Shown here: piece after piece, positions 26,901 through 38,400 of the stretch | Layout of the letters: each line of letters begins with the position of its first letter | How positions within the stretch are numbered: the stretch's first letter is position 1 | NCBI GenBank assembly: GCA_963682055.1 | Contig: OY821749.1 | Coordinates: 29,457,631-29,521,630 of the forward strand | Reading direction: 5' to 3' | Length of the DNA stretch: 64,000 nucleotides | DNA from: Primula veris | Taxonomy: Eukaryota > Streptophyta > Magnoliopsida > Ericales > Primulaceae | Program-made: the position numbers and the translations under genes | Notes under the pieces: model-generated | Told to the model about the DNA's origin: nothing | Database searches by the model: none | What the model saw: the letters and a program-made list of their open reading frames with translations, nothing else

Positions 26901-29659
26901 CATTTAATTAATTACGAACTATCAAAATTATCGAAATAAATTTTTTTAAAATCTAATTATAAAATTTAGCATTTGAACTATATAATCAATTTTTGAAAAT
27001 TTTATTTCGACAATTTTGATATAAGTTTTTGATCAGTCAAAATTATACGTAGTTTTGTAGTGCATAATTAAATGGGAACTCTCGAGAGTGTTAGAATAAC
27101 CCACCACATGAGAATTGTATGAGACCTTTTATGTATATAAATTTTTTTCCTCTCATGGAAAAAGATTAAATTTGTTTAACTATATATTCTCTTCCTCATG
27201 GTCCCATAATCATATCCGTCCCTCATCCAATAAATATGATATCAAGCATCATGAACACCAACCTAACCAAAACAAATATAAAAAATATGTAAACTATTAT
27301 AGTAAGTTTATCATATTTAGAATATTATTTATGGAACACAATATGTAAAGTCATATTCTAGAAAAATATTAGTAGGTGTTTTATGTCTATAATTAGTCAG
27401 CTTATAGATATTAGTGGACCAACCCTACGTTTCAAATTCTCCCCTCCCCCATCTCTTTGATCTTTTTCTCTCGAATATTCTTAATTTTAGAATGGTCCCA
27501 TAATTAGATTTCGCAACATATAACATTCAAATTTACGGAATTCAAAAGTTAAGTTGCCACAGAATTGTTTGAGACCCAATTTTATTAATTTTCTTGGACA
27601 ACTCCCTTTGAAGCCGGCTATTAATATGGTTTGGCTGTACGGTTTCATCGGGTTGAAATATTTATATACAAGTAAATACTTGTGTGCCCTGCCGAGTGAT
27701 CGGGTGTTTCTTTTTTAAAAGTAATTAAATAGTTATTGGCAGTTTTTAAAAAAAAAAATTGAAAGTATTTTTGAAATTTGTAATTATTAAAAGTTTTGAT
27801 ATTTTTTTCTAAAAAAGTTAGAGCGCTTTGGCAGCCTAAAAAACAAACTTCTTTTTCTCCCTTTCCTTATTATGATAGAAATATATACACATATATCATC
27901 TTGCTATCTTTTGAGCGCAACTCAAATACTAGTGAATTTATTCCGTTTTCTTCTATATTGCACTAATCTGTTAGATTCTTGTGGTTTGGAAAAGATAACC
28001 GAGAACATCAAATTAGAAAAAAATTGTTATCTGGTTCAAATATCCATTGATTCTGTTTACGCATACTCATAATTCATAAAATTACAAGGATGCGAGATTA
28101 CTAGACGTCTTTTATACTTTATATAAGGACACATTTTGTAGCGAGTAGGGCTGTAAAAGAAATGAAACGAGGCGAACATGGGTCTGTTCATGTTCATGAG
28201 CTGAAACACTTGTTCATGTTCAGTTAAATACGAACGAACATTTGACGAATATGAACCAAACATTTGACGAGCCGAACGTTTGACGAGTTGTCCGTGAATG
28301 TCTCTTTTTATTAATTCAAAACATTTAATAATTAAAAAAAATATATATTCTTATTTTTTTATACAATTTTTATTTTATTTTATCATTTATTATTATGTTG
28401 TTTACTGTTCATTTTGTTTTATTTATCTTTTCATATATTGTTTACTATGATAAAGTTGTCTACAAATAAATAAAATGTTAGTTAATTAATTTATTTGACA
28501 TTATAACATAATATTTTCTTAGTTTTAAGTGTATACTTTATTAATGTATAAATTGTTTTTTACATACGTATAGTTAAGTATTTTAACGAGTCGAGTATTT
28601 AACAATAAAATCGGTGATTGTATTTATAGTATGATGATATAAATTATTTTAATAATTTTAAAATAATACAAACATATCATTAATATTATTGTAGTATAAA
28701 TAAGTTTATTAATTTTTAGTGATACTAGCTAGTTTTTGTTATATCATTAATAAATTTAGTTTATTTATTTAATCAAAATTTATATATAGCTACACGAACA
28801 CGATCGTTTAGACGAAACGAACAGAGTCGTGTTCATGTTCAGTTCAATTAATATGTGAACGTTATATACTTGTTCATTATCATATTTGTTTATAATTGAA
28901 CGAACATGAACCGAAACTTAGGCGAGCCAAACACGAACGATTTCACGAACGACTCATCTTATTTACATGTATGTACACGAGTGTCAGGCACCTGTAATAG
29001 TGGTATGCCCCCACTTTCCACATGTGTTTTTGTATCAACAACATTCAACAACATATTGCACTCATTTTTTAATATATGGTGGAATGAACTAGGTGGCAGT
29101 AGGGTAGAGTCGAAAACCGGGGCTGCATCTCTCATTTCGGAAAAATATAATTTTGATTAAAATCTCTAAAAATCAACATTTCAACTCCATACCATGAAAA
29201 TATCGTATCAAATGCACCCCCTTCCATTTCACCTTTGCGGATTTGTCCCTAGTTGAAAAGGTACTATAACTCACACAGGGTTCGATTCATTTAAGAATAT
29301 GTCGGGATAGCAATGGACACCGTTTTGAAAATTGTTCGTAAAGTTAATGTCGTTAAATTTTCACAATAGAATAAAATAACAACTAATTATATTGGTAAAC
29401 TGTTGATAAAATTTAGCGATTTATCAATAGTTTTAAAAAATGTATATTTGTAGTGATTTAAACAATATAAACAAATTACATATAGAAGAAAATGTAAGAA
29501 AGCATAAGATGATACTAAAAAAGTGGTTTAAATTGACTAACCAGTAATAATAGCAGTGAGATTAGTAGCATCAATCCCTTGAGTAACTTGTTCACCAGAT
29601 GAAGCTGAGCCAAATCCACTTGGGCCTTTTATTCCTGTCATGGAATAGCATACACCCAT
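20963..29659 (-). CDS. Short-chain dehydrogenase/reductase, TIC32-like, 322 aa, 8 exons
   Basis: NAD(P)-dependent oxidoreductase of the classical/extended SDR fold, close in layout to plant TIC32-like and retinol-dehydrogenase-like proteins. Exons: 29659-29542, 23799-23568, 22480-22401, 22287-22134, 21841-21763, 21631-21547, 21355-21309, 21136-20963; phases agree and the frame ends with TAG. Motifs: nucleotide-binding TGGASGIG at 39-46, split by intron 1; NNAG at 118-121; catalytic N141, S174 (NLSS) and YGQSK with Y202 and K206. All catalytic residues are present, so the enzyme is likely active; the substrate is unknown. Family members are linked to the chloroplast inner-envelope translocon redox sensor, but no clear transit peptide is seen, so location is inference. 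It is convergent with the UNC93-like gene. Intron 1 is 5.7 kb and full of repeats. Confidence 0.92.
26143..26256. repeat. 37-bp exact direct repeat, 77-bp period
   Basis: The segments 26143-26179 and 26220-26256 are identical (starting GTACCATGTACAAGAAATAA) and are separated by 40 bp. Exact identity in otherwise diverged intron DNA implies a recent local duplication. Confidence 0.9.
26893..27080. mobile_element. Decayed Stowaway-like MITE
   Basis: The arms TCCCATTTAATTAATTACGA and its complement (GTGCATAATTAAATGGGA) flank an internal inverted pair, ATCAAAATTATCGAAATAAA and TTATTTCGACAATTTTGAT. The inner wording matches the intact element at 63241-63471. Confidence 0.55.
28147..28970. mobile_element. 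GAACGAACATG-rich non-autonomous element
   Basis: The left end TAGGGCTGTAAAAGAAA and the next 160 bp are full of TGTTCATG, GAACGAACAT and GACGAGCCGAAC words. The same words in the other sense fill 28790-28955, around an AT-rich core. The right end (TTATTTACATGTA) is only a loose inverted match. This is typical of hAT-derived repeats common in plants. Confidence 0.45.
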
Positions 29660-30060
29660 TTTTCTGCTTACTTGTAAATGAAAATCTGTGGTGAAAAATA
29701 AAATAAACAAACTTAGTCTTCCACTTTTGTCACAACCCTAAAGAGAGAATTTGAGAAAGAGAGAGAAAAGTTTGGAAAGGGAAGGGGGATTGGCTAATGA
29801 AGGAAAACCATGCGGATGAGTATAAATAAGTATTATGTTTATTTTGTAGTAGAATATTATTGGTCATTTTTGGCCTTACTCTATTGTGACTATCTTGGTC
29901 TTTCATAACATGTGTAACCCTACTCTCTATTATATAAAAAGTGTCATCTCTTGATGAATCTCTCTGTACACTCATATTAATGAATAAACAATTTGTCTTG
30001 TTGTCTCTCTCTATATTCTCTTCCTATATCTATATACATATATATGTGAGCTAATATGTC
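29660..30060 (-). promoter_or_regulatory. 5' flank of the TIC32-like gene
   Basis: The presumed leader and promoter hold CT-rich tracts (29746-29768 on the complementary strand) and a possible TTATATAA box (29929-29937). No start site can be fixed. Beyond 30000 the sequence is AT-rich and featureless. Confidence 0.3.
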
Positions 30061-31605
30061 ACACAACATATTTCAAATAAATAAATATATACGTATTATA
30101 AGTACACGTATTATGGAGTTACAGCAAATTATAGGGTAAGTGGTCAAGAGATTTTCCACTTGTTTTGCCCTGTTTGGGTAATAAATTTTGATGTATTGTC
30201 AACGGGTTTGGTTGGTCTAGGTAATAAAGAGAAGTGAGAACCTTAGTGCTATGGTGAATTTTGTTTCTCTCTTGTTTATAAGTGAGTAATATTGCTTCAG
30301 TTTGAGGGGTTATTCTAGTGACTAAGTGTCTCAAAAGTGTATTAACAACTTTTATTTCATTTTTGGAAACAGAGTACTATTCTACTAAAAAAACATACTT
30401 GTAAGTAAAAAACTTACAATTGAAATGACACAGTTCTTTTTATATATTAATGACTTTTTTTGTATGAGAGTTAATTTTATATTATTCTACTATTAAGATA
30501 TTTTAATATGAATTTCATATTGGAAACGACAATAGAATAAAAAAACCCAATTTTTTTCTGCACCGAGTAGCAATAATCTCAGGACCACTACATAAAGGAT
30601 TTGGAATTTACTTATAAAAATACGGACAAAGCTTGCCTCCAAACGGGGTAGAAGGGTCTACCTCCTCCTCCAATCATTGCTTGACACATGTGAAAAAGAA
30701 TAAACAAAAAATTAAATAATTATTGATATTTTATTTTATTGTCAAAAAAGGGTTTGTCACTTTAAAATTTTTGTCAAAATTATATCATCAACGCATGTGA
30801 ATCTATAACACAAATACAGAGAAGCTCATTTTTTTTTTATGTATCTATAATTGAACATATACTTTCCTATCTCTAATATATTTTTTTTACTAAAAATTAT
30901 CAACAAATTATATTTTTTCCTATTTTGACTTAAACTTCCTTAATTCTTACATTTTTTTGGCGTCATATTTGATGAGATTTGTAACAAAGATAATTATGAA
31001 TTTTCTTATCATATATATGTTACTGAATAAAGATTTGTTAATCGTTATCATTTTGGTCATTTTGATTAAAATTATCTTTTTGTGATTTTATATATTATAT
31101 TGTTGTAATTGTTTGACTATTTCGTATTACTAGTATATAATTTTACATAGGGAGATTATGTTATTTTTATAAAAAAAAATTAATTTGATCTATTACTTAT
31201 AAAAATTGTTTTGGTAGTAAAATCTATCAATAATGAATTATTTTTCTTATTATATTTCACATGTGTCAATCAGTCATTGGAGCAATTAAATGGAGAGGTC
31301 CAAAAAAACTGTTTCAATTTGAGAGTTTCTCCTCAATACCTAATTAAGGGGGTGATATTATTAGTAATGGGACAGAATTATGATTGCATGCCCGTTCTAG
31401 ACTTTAGGGGGCTGCAGCCCACCAAAAATATGGGCATTTTTTCTTGCTAATAATTATTTTTAGAACTTAAGAATCAAATATGTTATCTTTTAAAAAAAGA
31501 GTTTTTTTTTCTTAAAAATGTAATATATTAGAGTAGAAAATAAGTTACTTCAAACCATGAGAATGCTTAGTGTAACACATATGTTATTAAAACAAAAAAT
31601 TGCAA

Positions 31606-31677
31606 CTAGCAAGATTTGAACTTGCATGCCACAACATCAACGTTTGTTCTCTCCGCCTACCACTCGGCTATTTGAGT
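31606..31677 (-). repeat. tRNA-derived module with box A, D-arm and T-arm
   Basis: On the minus strand, TAGCCGAGTGGTAGG (31656-31670) is a near-canonical box A with a GCC/GGC D-stem. GCAAG-TTCAAAT-CTTGC (31609-31625) is a perfect five-pair T-arm with box B. No anticodon stem or matching acceptor stem forms, so it is not a working tRNA gene. It sits inside a larger repeat (about 31370-31810) bounded by similar GGGGGCTGCAGCCC and GGGGGACTCTAGACCC phrases. Confidence 0.6.
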
Positions 31678-32786
31678 TTTCTTAATAATAAATGAACTAT
31701 AAATTATATATTTAATTTTGGTAAAAAATTGATGGCCTAAAAAATAATCGGTTTTGGGGGACTCTAGACCCGTGACTATTGGGCCTAGAAAAAAATCAGC
31801 CATGCATAATCTTAATTTTACTTATTTCAAAAAAAATATAAAATTTTTTATTGTTATATATATTCCATTGTATGTGTGGTAGAGAGTGGGTTGTATTAGA
31901 AAAATCATGCACCACCAATACTGTTATCCCCCACAATTTTTTTTATTACTTTAGTTCCTAGATATTAGATTTAAAAAATATAAACATAATGCATATTAGT
32001 CTACCTATCGAGATATTTTTCGGATTCGTCTAAATAATTGGTGCCAAATTTACAATTTTCTTGTAGTAACTAATTAATTTATGAGATTTATGCAGCGTTA
32101 CATCAAGATGTTCATTTCATTTGAGCAAAGGACAGATGTTTGTATATTAAATGTATTCGTACACTTAGAGATGACAACTCTAACCGAAAATCGTCATCAG
32201 ATCAGAGGGGTCTCCCATCCTAATTTTGTAGTATACACAAATTCTGCATTATTAAGCATTATTATTATTATTATTTTCTCAACAAAAAACTTAAGAATCT
32301 AATCGAATATGCACTGATGAATTCTGCATTTATACAGATTTCGTGTAATTAAAATAACCTGCCTTGAATTTTTCGCTAATATAATGTATTTCTTAAACAT
32401 ATTAACTCTTCTATATAATTCTATAATCGCAGTATTTTTTGTAAAATATTTATAACGGTAGTTGACAAGCGTCAATTAGTTCCACCTACCTTCTCAATTG
32501 TCAACTCGCTTTCCTTTCCCTTTCATTTCTAATGTATTTACAGTTTGTGTATATAATTGAAATTATTTCATTTATTACTTTCAAAAAGTAAATTGGGAAA
32601 GAGTACAACGACAGTGCATCACCACCTTTATTAAAAAAGAACATTTTTGAATAATCAATTATTGGTGGTGGATTAATAATTTCCACATGCATGTCGTTTT
32701 ATGATGATGGGCAGGCTCATTTATTTATAGTAGCACTAAGTTTAGAAATAGACGTGATAGACCTGTATGTAATTCACATACGAGTT

Positions 32787-32931
32787 GAATAATCAACTTT
32801 AAGCTAAATAAGCTGCATCTCATATGTCAAACAAGTTGCTTCTCATATGTTAAGCTGCATCTCATGTCGTTTTATGATGATTGTCGGGCTCATTATGAGA
32901 TGCAGCGTATTTAGCTTAAAGTTGATTATTC
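32787..32931. repeat. 37-bp inverted repeat (36/37) with 71-bp loop
   Basis: The arms 32787-32823 and 32895-32931 are complementary at 36 of 37 positions (arm begins GAATAATCAACTTTAAGC). The loop repeats GCTGCATCTCAT and TCTCATATGT words. Flanking copies of GTCGTTTTATGATGAT at 32693 and 32869 show further local duplication. Confidence 0.85.
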
Positions 32932-34089
32932 TTTTAGTTTTTGCGCCGAAAAATCTAGCATATTTTTTTATTAATCTAGTAAGGTCAAGTTTTTTTTCAT
33001 TATCAATAAGCCAAACAAGGCGGAACTAGAAAGTTGATATGGCTAGGGCATAATTACATATGTAAACTGCTTTTTAATTATGTGAGTTGCTGAAAGTTTA
33101 TAATCTTTAAATTTTGAATTTTCATCAAAATATATGTAAATTTTGAAGTGTTTTCTCAATATGAGAATGTTTTAAACTCTTTTAGGCCGTAACTATTTAC
33201 TCTCCAGAAGTCAAGTAATGTATTACGTTAACAAGTTAAGCTATTTTAATTTGTAACAAACTTCAAATGATATATAAGTTATGGTTAAAGGACTTAATTA
33301 GTTATCAATGCTATTTGGTTAATATAAACTCATACTTCATGTTAAATTATATACTAAAGATCGAGCTCGAAAGTACCAATATGAAGGCGACCTAATCCCA
33401 GCCGCCATTGATGATAGACGTGACAGACCTGTGTGTAATTCACATAGGAGCACAATATTACATCCTCGATGAGCAATTAAAGAACCAACATCCAAGTCTT
33501 TCAAGTATATATATATATATATAGAATACAAGGACGTGATAAATTTAATTTTGAGGTGTATTGCTGTATCTTGAAACTAATACAGGGATTAGCGGGATAA
33601 ATAAAAAAAGTGACACCACAAGGCAATAGCGACATCTATTTTTTGCTACCACATGTTTTAACAGTATTCCTCTATTTGCGACTACTTTGTCAATGTCAAT
33701 TACAACAGCTTCGTGATGACTTTTTACTGTAGCTAATCTTACGTTTTTTGTAGTCTTTTGTAGCTAATTTATAGATTATACATATATATAAGTACGAAAA
33801 GAAAAGTTATTAAAAAAAAAATACGAAGAGAAAATTTCCTAGTTGAATAGCTGAGTAGTTGGCACTTGGCAGGATAAGTGTAAAACCTGTTGTACAAATT
33901 GATTTCTAATATGTTAATCGAGCCAATTACTTAGGACAACTAGCTAGCAAAAGTGGGAGAGCAACCCATCGGAATTAAATATGATAGGTCTATTTAGGCT
34001 TAAATTGATAGTTTTTTGTCACATTAATCTCTTTGCATGACATACTTTTTTCTAATCCCCGCTGGCAGCGACGGAATCGGAATGAAATT

Positions 34090-34380
34090 ATTCGTGGGAC
34101 CGTACTGTAAAAATGTGTCAAACAAAATATAAAATAAAACTGAAAAATAAAAAATTAACTGCTAACATGAATCAAAATCCAGACCTCCTACTTCTAAAGT
34201 TTATATGTTACCACTACACTAGCACTTATCATGTTAATTAGGAAGGACCATCAACATATGTATCTAAAAAAAATGTAAATTATATGTATAAAAATAAATA
34301 AATACTTTTTTTGAAAATCGTCAGGTCACCCCTCCCCCCTCCCGCCTCCCGGTCCCCGTCCCGTGACAAGAAATAAAAAC
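34090..34380 (-). repeat. Second tRNA-like repeat, weak
   Basis: The minus strand reads AGTGTAGTGGTAACAT (box A-like, about 34210-34225), then GGAGGTCTGGATTTTGATTC (box B-like, about 34173-34192). A CCCTCCCCCCTCCCGCCTCC tract lies at 34328-34347. It is degenerate, and its boundaries are not defined. Confidence 0.3.
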
Positions 34381-35431
34381 GTGCAATCAACTTAATAAAT
34401 ACCAATATGGCAATGGAGATTAGTAGACGGAAAGAATTATAAAGTTGTAAATCTAATTAACTTGATAAGTTGCCAAGTTTTTTTAGAATTGTAATTAGAC
34501 TTTACTTGTAGAAATAAAACGTGTTCTTTGCTTGCGATCAGAAAACACGAGATGGGAAAGTATATCTCCTTAACACAAGATTCATGTGTTGAAATGTATC
34601 GGTTGATTGAGATTCGATATTAATATGAAATAAATAAAGAGGTTAACTTCAGAAATCCTTCCGTTGAGTTTCACAATGAACCACTTAAAACAAATCCACG
34701 TCTGATTTTCAGAAATTACCCAGTTAAAACAGACTGGTTGTGTAGAATTTCATGCAGCAGATTTGTTAAAGGCACCTCAAGGTTCGAACCGGAATAGTAT
34801 CCAGAACTGATTCAAAAACTGATAAAATGCTTATGAAAGTCGAGCAGATATAATGACTTGGTAACTTCATATAAGCGTTAGGATCAAAGAAAATGCCAGA
34901 ATATCATGATGAAATATCGAATAAGGCCAAATATATTATCCATGTCATATTAATCGGGTTAAAAAAGACGCTGTTTCAATTGGTTTAAGAAGTTACTTTT
35001 TTGAAGTGATCAAATCATCAAACTATAACATCACTTCCAGAAAATAAGATTCCAAACTCGGTAGATTTTCCAGGTAAGAATTAAGTTTGTGTCTGCCAAG
35101 CAAAGAAACGTAACATAATCCAATAATTTGGTTGAACGTTGGTTTCAAAAGCAAAAGGAGGTACTGGAAAAAAAAATGCAAAATTAGTAAAGATGAATAA
35201 AACGGCAATATTACATTACAAACTTCCAGTTAACCAAATTACCTAATATTCAAGCCACAAGTTGGACTTGAACATTCACTCGAAATCCAAACCACAGCTT
35301 ACACAATTTAACAACTTCCTCGCAATCAGTTGCATGCTTGCAGATTTTAAAGTAACACGGAGCTCACATGTCTCTAACAAAGCCATATTACTGGAACTGG
35401 GAAAGATATTAGTAATAATGGGACATTGTTC

Positions 35432-38400
35432 TTAGTTTGTTTGCATGGCTTCAGAGTGGTACTTCTCCAAATCAGCATCAAGATCTTCAGCTGATACTAC
35501 CACCTTCTTCTCACCTCGGCCTCCTCCTTTGCCACCTCGTCCAGGGTTCCGCCTTGACCCACGACCACCACCACCACGGACACCGCTGAAACTTCCGCCA
35601 CCGCCACCGCCACCTCCTCCTGCCATGCCGCCTGTGAGACGTCCAAACGCACCAACTCTCCCTTGACTGCATTTAAATAAACGGCAAAAAATATTAACAA
35701 CGTTTCAGGTGAAAACCTAAGCAAATAAGCTGGAATTTCATAATCAGAGAAAACCTAAGGTTCACCCCACAAAGTTTCTAGCTTTTCAGGTGAAAACTAA
35801 AACAGCTAGTTTTAAGATGGGTAATCAAACACAGCCAGTTTCAAAGCAAATAAAAGCTGAGTTAAAAAGAACAAACAAACAAGGACCAAGTTTCCAAAGC
35901 GGGCTTTTTTACAAGTTTGTTGTGGATTTATGAAAATCCGAAATGCCAAAACGTAGCATACAAACTATAGCTGAAGCCAAGACCCAGTCCTTTAATTCTT
36001 CTATTTTGGGATTTCAACTCTGGTGCTTGCATTAATATGATTTCATTAATATTTGGAGTCTGTTTTGTCAAATTTTCTTTTTAGTTCTAGTTATACAATT
36101 TTCCAGCTAATATGTTGCACTAGACAGTTTATGAGGTTATACGTATTTTTTACACACAGCCAAAGCTTTACCTATAGATGCTTTTCTGTTTTGATATAGT
36201 TCATTACTTACCCTAAAAAAACCAGAGCAAAAGAAAATTAACTAGAAACCCCAACACATAAATATAGTGCTGCTAAACAACCTAAATTTGTAGCAAACAA
36301 ATGCAAATGAAAGACCCTGTTTATTAGCAAAAAAGATACACCAGCTTAACTCATCTACCATAACACCGCAATTCACGAATAATTGATCTCTCATCTAAAT
36401 GTCTAGCATAAACCAACTAGGCTCTAAACCACACCATAGACATACATACTCTAGGATAATATGCACCACATTTCTAAAACTAAGTAGGAACGCAAAGAGA
36501 GAAAAAAATCTCCCTTGATCAAAAGTAGCATATGCAGGTGGTGGATACGAGGGTATTAGCCTATCACAACAAGCCACTGACGCAAGAGAAAAAACTTATC
36601 GCAATCCTTTGCACTAATCTGTAGCCAGATTTCCATTGAATTGTTGTGGCACTTCTTAGCCTTTCCAAGTACATTTTAGTTCGGCCTTTCGTGAAAGAAC
36701 CCACTTTTACGCCCCCTCTATATAGACTTTGCACGTAGCCAAGATAGCTTGAAATGCTTAAAGAAATGCCGAACACCAAAATACATTTTCTTCATACAGT
36801 AAACCATTATCTTCAATGATAGAACAAAGTACATTTTCACTATACTTTTGGGATTTTTTTTACCGAGCTACAGATCCTCTGGCATAATAACCAGCTTCAT
36901 AATATTAGTGGTTTTCATGAAAAACTAACGCCTGTATTGCCACCGGCACTGGTAGCATGTTAGATACGTTAGGGATCCGTCTTACGTTTTGAGTCTGCCG
37001 CCCATGTGTTAAGAATACTCGGGAACAGTTTTCTATTCTTGTATAATTAGGATTTATTCAAAGACCACCAGAGGTCTAGAATGGTCATATACATGTGAAG
37101 GAACAACAGGATAAACTTTTCCTCAAATGTTTCTTATAAGATCTCCCATAATCACTCGCAAAAGGTGGCTGGATAAATGAAAAAGAACCCTTCAACAAAG
37201 CTCTAAAGCATCTATAAAATCCCGATGTGCCAAGCTCTGAGATGCTTTTTGTTGATTATCTTTCACACAACTCGTACTCTATAAATTATAGGGGTTCCAA
37301 GGAACTTAAGACAAAAATTAGAAGCACAAGTTGCTAGTTTCAAACTCAATTTATGTGAGAAGGGAGAGGAATTTCGAGTCGTTCTTGTTTAGAAAGGACA
37401 TTTGAAATCCCAAAGAAGAAGACATCCTGGTACATTAGGTCGTCTGGCGACTGTGACTGTTACCTTGAACTGCTTGGGAAGATCTAATTTTCCCCAAGCA
37501 AAACGAAGAGCCAATTTTATAGGCGTTTAACTGAACGTGGGAAAGGGGATATTTGAACAAAAAGTAGAGCCTAATTTCTTTGCATTCTCAACAAGATCTG
37601 CAATCCAAGGAATGTGAACTTCAATTTTAGTTGGAACCTTAAGAGGCACAGAGCAAGAACAGAAGACCAGGAGCAGAGGAGGTTAGAAATGTGGGAGCTT
37701 TGTCGGAAGCTTCTATAAAAAAAAATCATATAAATAATTAATATTGTCATGTACATAAATATTTTTGAAGAACAAAAAACTAGGATAGTTAAATGTTATA
37801 ATAATTTATCATCTATTGTATTTTGATTGGACATCATTTTTTGAGGGAATAGTTATAAAATGTGACGTCAAGAAAAAAGGTACGAAGTAAACATAATAAC
37901 TGTTCGATTTTGCGATTCGTGTGGAGTCTATTGCAATTATTTGGAAGTGTTTTTGTAACATTGTTGACAGTTAGGTCTATTACCGTGTTTTAAAATTATT
38001 CATTCCTTATTTGCAAAATTTATTAGAAAACTATTGAGTACATAAGTTGGCTTTTCCAGCCTATCCTTAGGTCAGCCATTGTCTACCCCGCTCCCTCACA
38101 TCCTGTTTACCTGTATTTTTACACTGATAAGTCACTCTCCAACTGCCCTCTCTCATGTTCTCCTCTCTTTACCTCTCATGTTTGTTGAGGCTACAAGCAT
38201 TTTTCTTTCCTCTAAGTGCACATTTTCCAGCATTTCCGAGGACGGAAATGCGGAATCGCATTTTCAGCCAAGGACTGGCAGAGGGGTAGAGCGTTTCCTC
38301 CAACTTAAGTTGGAATCCTTTTCTTGGACCGGCATGTGGTATGTCTAAGAGGCGACTCTATAATTACTGTGCTTCTCTCTCTAATCTTTATCACTCTGTA

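Larger units (their letters stand above)
23800..29541 (-). other. Repeat-rich 5.7 kb intron 1 of the TIC32-like gene
   Basis: This intron splits the TGxxxGxG motif. It contains an AT microsatellite (26306-26329), a 37-bp direct repeat, a decayed MITE (26893-27080) and a GAACGAACATG-type element (28147-28970). No coding exon was recognised within it. ORFs here lack homology that I can see. Confidence 0.7.
30061..35431. other. Gene-free 5.4 kb repeat-rich spacer
   Basis: I recognise no gene here. The stretch is AT-rich and built from old repeats: tRNA-like modules near 31606-31670 and 34170-34230, a 37-bp inverted repeat at 32787-32931, a direct repeat pair at 32751 and 33417, and an AT microsatellite near 33506-33522. 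The last few hundred bases are probably 3' flank of the ALY gene. Confidence 0.65.

Noticed and set aside
31601..31677. A functional tRNA gene on the minus strand
   Set aside because: The T-arm and D-arm are good but there is no anticodon stem or matching acceptor stem.
35445..35666. Proline-rich plus-strand ORF
   Set aside because: It is the antisense shadow of the Gly/Arg-rich last exon of ALY.
36860..36960. Minus-strand stretch reading EAGYYARGSVAR before a GTAA donor, like a PHD-family exon (compare ELAYYARGH at 6710-6791)
   Set aside because: Shared DNA is about 12 bp, no acceptor gives an open frame to ALY exon 4, and the upstream text does not fit the family.
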